Shown in pieces: positions 5,953 to 10,070 of a stretch of DNA of 10,070 nt. Each line of letters begins with the position of its first letter. Position 1 is the first letter of the stretch. The stretch covers positions 6,227 through 16,296 of the forward strand of contig DOHJ01000162.1 of the NCBI GenBank assembly GCA_003535335.1, read 5' to 3'. Source of the stretch: Paracoccaceae bacterium. GTDB lineage: Bacteria; Pseudomonadota; Alphaproteobacteria; Rhodobacterales; Rhodobacteraceae. The position numbers and the translations under genes are program-made. The notes beneath the pieces are model-generated. The model saw nothing but the letters and a program-made list of their open reading frames with translations. It did no database searches and was not told the origin of the DNA.

Positions 5953-6606
5953 CTAGCGTGAAATTGGACGGATCACTATTTCAACCCGGCGGTTCTGGCT
6001 GCGCCCTTCGACGGTTAAATTTGAGGCAACCGGCACATCTTCACCACGCCCCAAGGCCCGTATCCGCGAAGGTGCGACGCCTGCATCCATCAAAACAGTG
6101 GCAACTGAATCAGCGCGTCTGGCAGATAGATTCTGATTATAGGCAGCCGTGCCAGTGTTGTCAGTATGACCTAAAATATCTACCGTGGTATCCGGGTATT
6201 TTTGCAGGCTTGTGGCCAATTTTAAAAGATCACTGCGCAAATCAGAACGCACCAGCGCACTGTCGGTCCTAAACAGGATATCTTGAGGCATGGTGACAAT
6301 CAGCTCGGAACCGGTGTTAACAATTTTGACATCGCCATTGCCAATATTACTTCGTAATTCTTGGGCCTGCTTGTCCAGATTTGAACCGATAAGCCCGCCG
6401 ACCAAACCGCCAATTGCTGCGCCGGCTGCGGTTTTAGCCAGTTTGTTATCGCCTTTGCGTGTGGCCCCGAATGCACCCCCGACAAGTGCGCCGATTACTG
6501 CACCACTTTGGGTACGATTCCCTTGTTCGCCGGGGGCGTTTTTCACACAGCCGGACAATGCAAATGTAGCTGCGGTTAACAGGATAACGGGTGTTTTAAT
6601 TTTCAT
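5953..6606 (-). CDS. OmpA-domain outer-membrane lipoprotein with glycine zipper
   Basis: The 217-residue protein starts with a lipoprotein signal peptide and lipobox LSGC, so Cys20 should be lipidated. Val21 at +2 gives no inner-membrane retention signal, which points to the outer membrane. Residues about 34-75 form a glycine zipper (SGAVIGALVGGAFGA and TAAGAAIGGLVGGLIGS). Residues about 100-213 are an OmpA C-terminal peptidoglycan-binding domain. It has GHTDNTGTAAYNQNLSARRA; Asp149 and Arg164 match the diaminopimelate-binding Asp271 and Arg286 of E. coli OmpA, with the same 15-residue gap. The architecture is that of YiaD/YfiB-like lipoproteins that tether the outer membrane to the wall. GAGG lies about 10 nt before the ATG. 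A TATAAT (plus 6624-6629, minus strand) may be its -10, without a clear -35 box. Confidence 0.9.
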   Translation of the reverse strand: MKIKTPVILLTAATFALSGCVKNAPGEQGNRTQSGAVIGALVGGAFGATRKGDNKLAKTAAGAAIGGLVGGLIGSNLDKQAQELRSNIGNGDVKIVNTGSELIVTMPQDILFRTDSALVRSDLRSDLLKLATSLQKYPDTTVDILGHTDNTGTAAYNQNLSARRADSVATVLMDAGVAPSRIRALGRGEDVPVASNLTVEGRSQNRRVEIVIRPISR

Positions 6607-6707
6607 AGCTTTTGCCTCGTTTAATTATAGTGTTCTGTGACAGATTATTAATACAATATTGGGTGATGTTATCGAATATCAAACACAAGACTTGGGCTGA
6701 AACCCGC

Positions 6708-7541
6708 CTAAGAAGCGCTTTCAGCCCTCGCGCTCTCCCATGCTAACATCGCCCGCTTCACCGGTAGACCCCAGTGATACCCCCCCAAGCCACCGGATTT
6801 GCGCAATGCGCGGTGGCATGGAATAAGCCAGCTGACAGGGTTGCGTCCAACAGCAGTGCCGACAGCGCGCATTGCGCGTGGTGCACCAATTGTGTCTGCT
6901 ATTTCTGAATAGGTGGTAACATGACCGGATTTAATGCTTAACAACGCCTCCCAAACCTTAATCTGAAATGGTGCGCCGATTAGATGTAAATTTGCTTGGC
7001 CTGTTTGGGAAAATGCTGCCATGACCCAGCTAGAAATCGAAACCGGATCCTCGTTAAATTTTGCAAAGGGCCAACGTGTGCACATATCTTGCATCGCGGC
7101 CTCCCGCCCGGTTTCAGCAGCGAAGGCCAAACCGCACAGCCCCTTATCCGTACCCATTGCCAACGCTTCACCAAACGGGCTGTCAAACCAGCCATATTTT
7201 ATAATCAGCCCATCACCTTTGCGCGCAAACTCCCCCGGACTCATTGCTTCCCAACGAATAAACAAATCATGTAATCGACCACTGCCAGAAAGGCCAACCT
7301 TGTCAGCCACCTGAAGCGTTGTAAACCGATCATGCAGCAAGGTTTTGGCAAAGCCCAGCGTTAGATACTGTTGGTATCTTTTCGGAGAGGTGCCAACCCA
7401 GCGGCTAAAAACGCGTTGGAAATGGGCGGGACTCATTTGCATATCCGCGGCTAATTGCTCAAGCGACATATCGCGCCCGCCTGCCGCATCAATCGTTTCA
7501 ATTGCACGTTTTATAACGCCGAAATGGTATGCTTTTTCCAT
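6708..7541 (-). CDS. Ada-like AraC-HTH / O6-methylguanine-DNA methyltransferase fusion
   Basis: This protein of 277 residues joins an AraC-type DNA-binding domain (about 10-107) to an O6-alkylguanine-DNA alkyltransferase domain (about 115-272). The first has LEQLAADMQMSPAHFQRVFSRW and a second helix-turn-helix around SGSGRLHDLF. The second has the acceptor motif PCHR with Cys242, and RAVGTAVGRNP with the base-flipping Arg225. The enzyme transfers a methyl group from O6-methylguanine (or O4-methylthymine) to its own Cys242 and is used up. E. coli Ada also has an N-terminal zinc domain that repairs phosphotriesters and switches on transcription; that domain is missing here, so the usual induction route is absent or replaced. 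The Shine-Dalgarno is poor: AGAAGG ends only 1 nt before the ATG at 7541. It is divergent from nth across 108 nt with no clear promoter. Confidence 0.9.
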   Translation of the reverse strand: MEKAYHFGVIKRAIETIDAAGGRDMSLEQLAADMQMSPAHFQRVFSRWVGTSPKRYQQYLTLGFAKTLLHDRFTTLQVADKVGLSGSGRLHDLFIRWEAMSPGEFARKGDGLIIKYGWFDSPFGEALAMGTDKGLCGLAFAAETGREAAMQDMCTRWPFAKFNEDPVSISSWVMAAFSQTGQANLHLIGAPFQIKVWEALLSIKSGHVTTYSEIADTIGAPRAMRAVGTAVGRNPVSWLIPCHRALRKSGGLGGYHWGLPVKRAMLAWESARAESAS

Positions 7542-7649
7542 GCCTTCTGATGGCCCGATCTGCCAATTATGTCGATCCGAATCTTGCGCATATTGTCTGG
7601 TTGCTGCAAAAGATACAGACTGTCATACCTAGCCATTATGGAATTGCAA

Positions 7650-8282
7650 ATGAGCTATCAAAAAATTAGCGAGGTATTCAGCCGGTTTCATGAATTGGAG
7701 CCTGAGCCAAAAGGCGAGCTGAATCACACCAACGCCTATACACTAACTGTGGCTGTGGCCCTTTCGGCACAGGCAACGGATGTAGGCGTTAACAAGGCCA
7801 CTCATAAGTTGTTTAAAATTGCAGACACGCCTGAAAAAATGCTGGAATTGGGTCATGACAGTTTAATTGAACACATCAAAACCATTGGCCTGTTTCGTCA
7901 AAAGGCCAAGAATGTCATGAAAATGAGCCAAATTCTGGTGGATGAATTTAACGGCGAAATACCCAGTTCGCGGGCGGCGCTTATCACTTTGCCCGGTGTC
8001 GGACGCAAAACAGCAAATGTGGTTTTGAACATGTGGTTTGGCCAACCAACACAGGCCGTTGATACCCACATTTTCAGGGTCGGAAACCGAACCGGAATTG
8101 CACCGGGAAAAGATGTAAATGCAGTAGAAAGCGCTATTGAAGACAACATACCGGCACAGTATCAACAACACGCGCACCACTGGCTAATCCTGCATGGCCG
8201 TTACGTGTGCAAAGCACGCAAACCCGTGTGCCCGAATTGTATTATTAATGACCTATGCCCATTTGAGGAAAAAACCCTATGA
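7650..8282 (+). CDS. nth: Endonuclease III (DNA glycosylase/AP lyase)
   Basis: Nth removes oxidised pyrimidines in base excision repair and nicks the resulting abasic site. The 210-residue protein matches the family length. The helix-hairpin-helix motif LPGVGRKTANVVLN contains the catalytic Lys120, and AVDTHIFRV contains the catalytic Asp138. The C-terminal [4Fe-4S] cluster ligands Cys187, Cys194, Cys197 and Cys203 have the exact CX6CX2CX5C spacing of the E. coli enzyme. The ATG at 7650 gives MSYQKISEVF, in register with E. coli numbering. ATG at 7638 and TTG at 7569 are possible longer starts, but none of the three has a strong Shine-Dalgarno sequence. The stop overlaps the pfkB start as ATGA. 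Confidence 0.96.
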   Translation: MSYQKISEVFSRFHELEPEPKGELNHTNAYTLTVAVALSAQATDVGVNKATHKLFKIADTPEKMLELGHDSLIEHIKTIGLFRQKAKNVMKMSQILVDEFNGEIPSSRAALITLPGVGRKTANVVLNMWFGQPTQAVDTHIFRVGNRTGIAPGKDVNAVESAIEDNIPAQYQQHAHHWLILHGRYVCKARKPVCPNCIINDLCPFEEKTL

Positions 8283-9280
8283 CAAAGAAATATCAAATCG
8301 TCGGCATCGGCAATGCGCTGGTGGATGTACTGGCCCATGCTGATGATAGCTTTCTGACGGAAAACGGCATTGAAAAGGGTATAATGCAATTGATCGATAT
8401 GGATCGCGCTGTTGATTTATACCGCAAAATTGGTCCCGCCACAGAAATATCCGGTGGATCAGCAGCCAACACTATTGCGGGTGCGGCACATTTAGGTGGA
8501 CGTACCGCCTATGTCGGCAAGGTAAAAGATGATCAGCTGGGTGCAATTTTTGCCCATGATATTCGCGCGCAAGGGGTGGATTACAAAACCGAATTGGCAG
8601 CTGCGGATATTGAACAGGAAACGGGTCGTTGCATTGTACTGGTTTCACCTTGTGGTGAGCGCTCAATGAACACCTATTTAGGGGCAACCGATTTTCTGCA
8701 CCCTGACGATATTGACGTAGCTATGATGGCAAATGCGGAATGGGTTTATCTGGAAGGCTATCGTTTTGATGGCCCCGACAGCCACGAGGCATTTTCCAAG
8801 GCCAACAAAGCCTGCATTGCGGCAGGCGGTAAAATTTCTCTTACCCTGTCGGATCCGTTTTGTGTTGAACGCCATCGGGATGCATTTCGGGCAATGATTA
8901 AATCCGACATTGATTTGCTGTTTTGCAATCGTGACGAAATGCTATCGATGTATCAAACCGATGATTTTAACGCTGCCTTGGCCCAAGCCGCCGCAGAAGT
9001 AGAAATAGTAGCCTGCACAGATTCAGACAATGGCGCGCATATTTTGTCTAAAGGCCAGCGCTGGCATGCACCTGCTGTACCCACCGAAATAATCGATGCA
9101 ACGGGAGCCGGAGATTTATTCGCGGGCGCATTTTTGTGGGGCTTAACAAGCGGTCATGACCTTGAAACTTGTGGCAACATGGGCTGTATCGCGGCCGCAG
9201 AAGTAATTAGCCATATTGGCGCACGCTGCGAAGTGGATTTAATGGCGTTGTTTCAAAAACATGAGTTTATGGCATCTTAG
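8279..9280 (+). CDS. PfkB-family sugar/nucleoside kinase (adenosine-kinase type)
   Basis: The 333-residue protein is a ribokinase-fold kinase. PfkB signature 1 appears as EISGGSAANTIAGAAHLGG (56-74). Signature 2 is IDATGAGDLFAGAFLWGL (272-289), with the anion-hole GAGD and catalytic base Asp279. The N-terminus IVGIGNALVDVLA is typical of the group annotated as adenosine kinase in alphaproteobacteria. It would phosphorylate a nucleoside or sugar with ATP in the cytosol; substrate is inferred from general resemblance only. The start overlaps the nth stop by 4 nt (ATGA), so translation is probably coupled. The first base of the IS remnant follows the TAG stop directly. The C-terminus looks complete for the family, but the native last residues cannot be confirmed, and any native terminator has been displaced. 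Confidence 0.9.
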   Translation: MTKKYQIVGIGNALVDVLAHADDSFLTENGIEKGIMQLIDMDRAVDLYRKIGPATEISGGSAANTIAGAAHLGGRTAYVGKVKDDQLGAIFAHDIRAQGVDYKTELAAADIEQETGRCIVLVSPCGERSMNTYLGATDFLHPDDIDVAMMANAEWVYLEGYRFDGPDSHEAFSKANKACIAAGGKISLTLSDPFCVERHRDAFRAMIKSDIDLLFCNRDEMLSMYQTDDFNAALAQAAAEVEIVACTDSDNGAHILSKGQRWHAPAVPTEIIDATGAGDLFAGAFLWGLTSGHDLETCGNMGCIAAAEVISHIGARCEVDLMALFQKHEFMAS

Positions 9281-10070
9281 TGTCTGGTGTCCGTCGTCAA
9301 ATAAAGCTGGACACATGAACGTTTGAATTATCGGAGGCTCTGGTTCGTTTTGCTGGTTTGATTATGCAGCTTTTTTTGATGTTGCAAGCGGCATTTCTGG
9401 ATTGTTTGTATTTTGATTTGTGCCCTTTCTCTGATGATGGATTTGTCACGGCCGAAGTAGACATCGGCGGGCGTGACGTTGTTAAGGCTCTCTTCGTAAC
9501 GCTCGTTGTTGTGATACTCAACGAAAGCTCCGATCTGCCGTTCAAGATCGCCAGGCAGGTAATAGTTCTCCAGCAAAACGCGATTTTTCATGGTTTGATG
9601 CCAGCATCCCACTGCCCGGCAGTCGCTACTTGCAGCGATGAAAGGGGGTTTTGCCTTGGGTTTGTGGATGGAAGGGTGCGCCGCGAACATGCTTCATGCG
9701 TTTGTCTTTCAACCATTCAGCCAAATCACCGGACATATAACATGAACCGTTATCGCTTAGCAGGCGCGGTTTGTGGAGCACCGTTGCTTGATCGCCGCCG
9801 GATGCCTCCAGCGCCATTTCTAAAGCATCAGTCACATTCCCAGCCGATGGTCTTGAAGTAGGTAAAATCGGTCTACCACATCTCGTTGATGGCAACCGTC
9901 TTGTCCGTGAACTCAGCGGCAGCCTTGATCACAACATGAGCCGGTGCCGTGATCAGGTCGCGGCCTTCAAAATGCGATATGCTGAAAATTCCGAAATGAA
10001 ATACCGCTTCTCGTCAGTATGTTTGATAGCCAGTTCACGACAGGTCAACGGTTCAGGTCGAATGAAAAGA
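9281..10070 (-). mobile_element. Remnant of an IS3-family insertion sequence (partial, runs off window)
   Basis: The segment begins with TG at 9281, directly after the pfkB stop, as IS3-family ends do. GTGTCC (9287-9292) and GGACAC (9309-9314) are an inverted pair near that end, possibly transposase binding sites. A short non-coding stretch leads to the 3' end of the transposase gene at 9328 on the minus strand. The other terminus and any target duplication lie outside the window, so the exact boundary is inferred from the TG and from where pfkB stops. Confidence 0.75.
9328..10070 (-). pseudogene. Degenerate IS3-family transposase OrfB (DDE integrase core)
   Basis: Conserved pieces appear in order on the minus strand but in different frames. 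From the window edge: a helix-turn-helix part with LTCRELAIKHTDEKRYFIS and AYRILKA; after a 1-nt shift near 9957-9964, LITAPAHVVIKAA and FTDKTVAINEMW; an amber TAG at 9873-9875; TDFTYFKTIGW with the first catalytic Asp; VTDALEMALEASG; LLSDNGSCY with the second Asp; HVRGAPFHPQTQGK; and WHQTMKNRVLLENYYLPGDL to a stop at 9328-9330. Roughly 25 expected residues are missing at the junction near 9838-9845. A foreign 46-nt stretch (9604-9649) replaces the three codons expected to encode Ile-Glu-Arg, which hold the catalytic Glu of the DD(35)E triad. It cannot make active transposase. The gene start lies beyond the window. Confidence 0.88.

Noticed and set aside
6691..6712. Inverted repeat at the stop of the Ada-like gene as a terminator
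   Set aside because: On the minus-strand transcript the 7-bp stem has an A-C mismatch and the T-tract is broken.
9358..9861. Plus-strand 167-residue reading frame over the IS
   Set aside because: It is antisense to clear transposase motifs on the minus strand and has no family resemblance of its own.
1..10070. CRISPR arrays, tRNA or rRNA genes, phage or toxin-antitoxin modules
   Set aside because: No regularly spaced direct repeats, no cloverleaf or rRNA signatures, and no such gene pairs seen on either strand.

Overview
The window looks like chromosomal DNA of a marine-type alphaproteobacterium, most likely in the Rhodobacterales (roseobacter-like) with fairly low GC for that group. The grounds are: an F0 ATP synthase operon carried without the F1 genes and holding both b and b' subunits; an nth gene followed directly by an adenosine-kinase-type PfkB kinase; and an AraC-HTH/O6-alkylguanine methyltransferase fusion. 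The taxonomic call rests on gene order and protein style only.

Layout. 1-240: no recognised gene, with a nested inverted repeat. 241-741: an orphan ClbS/DfsB-family (DUF1706) protein on +, tail to tail with an ArsR-type regulator on - (746-1069). The ArsR gene has a 16-bp palindrome overlapping its likely -35 box and seems to be leaderless. 1240-3920: the F0 operon atpI-atpB-atpE-atpF'-atpF, with a promoter candidate in front, an intercistronic hairpin between atpE and atpF', and a strong intrinsic terminator at the end. 3985-5112: an FMN riboswitch (RFN element) followed by a DMT/EamA transporter, almost certainly a RibN-type riboflavin importer. 5117-5933: a GntR/FadR (FCD) regulator on -, whose promoter -10 box lies in the spacer of a perfect 14-bp inverted repeat. 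5953-6606: an outer-membrane lipoprotein with a glycine zipper and an OmpA C-terminal domain (-). 6708-7541: the Ada-like HTH/methyltransferase (-), divergent from nth (endonuclease III, 7650-8282), which overlaps pfkB (8279-9280) by ATGA. 9281-10070: the end of a decayed IS3-family element, starting on the base after the pfkB stop codon and running off the window.

How the genes work together. The atp genes build the membrane-embedded proton-translocating F0 sector; the F1 genes must be elsewhere. The riboswitch couples intracellular FMN to flavin uptake. Ada-like and Nth form a small DNA-repair neighbourhood (alkylation reversal and base excision). I see no clear new multi-gene system. The best leads are regulatory: the two operator palindromes, the candidate Shine-Dalgarno-sequestering hairpin behind the riboswitch, and the atpE-atpF' hairpin. 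The IS remnant has also lost exactly the stretch that should carry the catalytic glutamate of its transposase.
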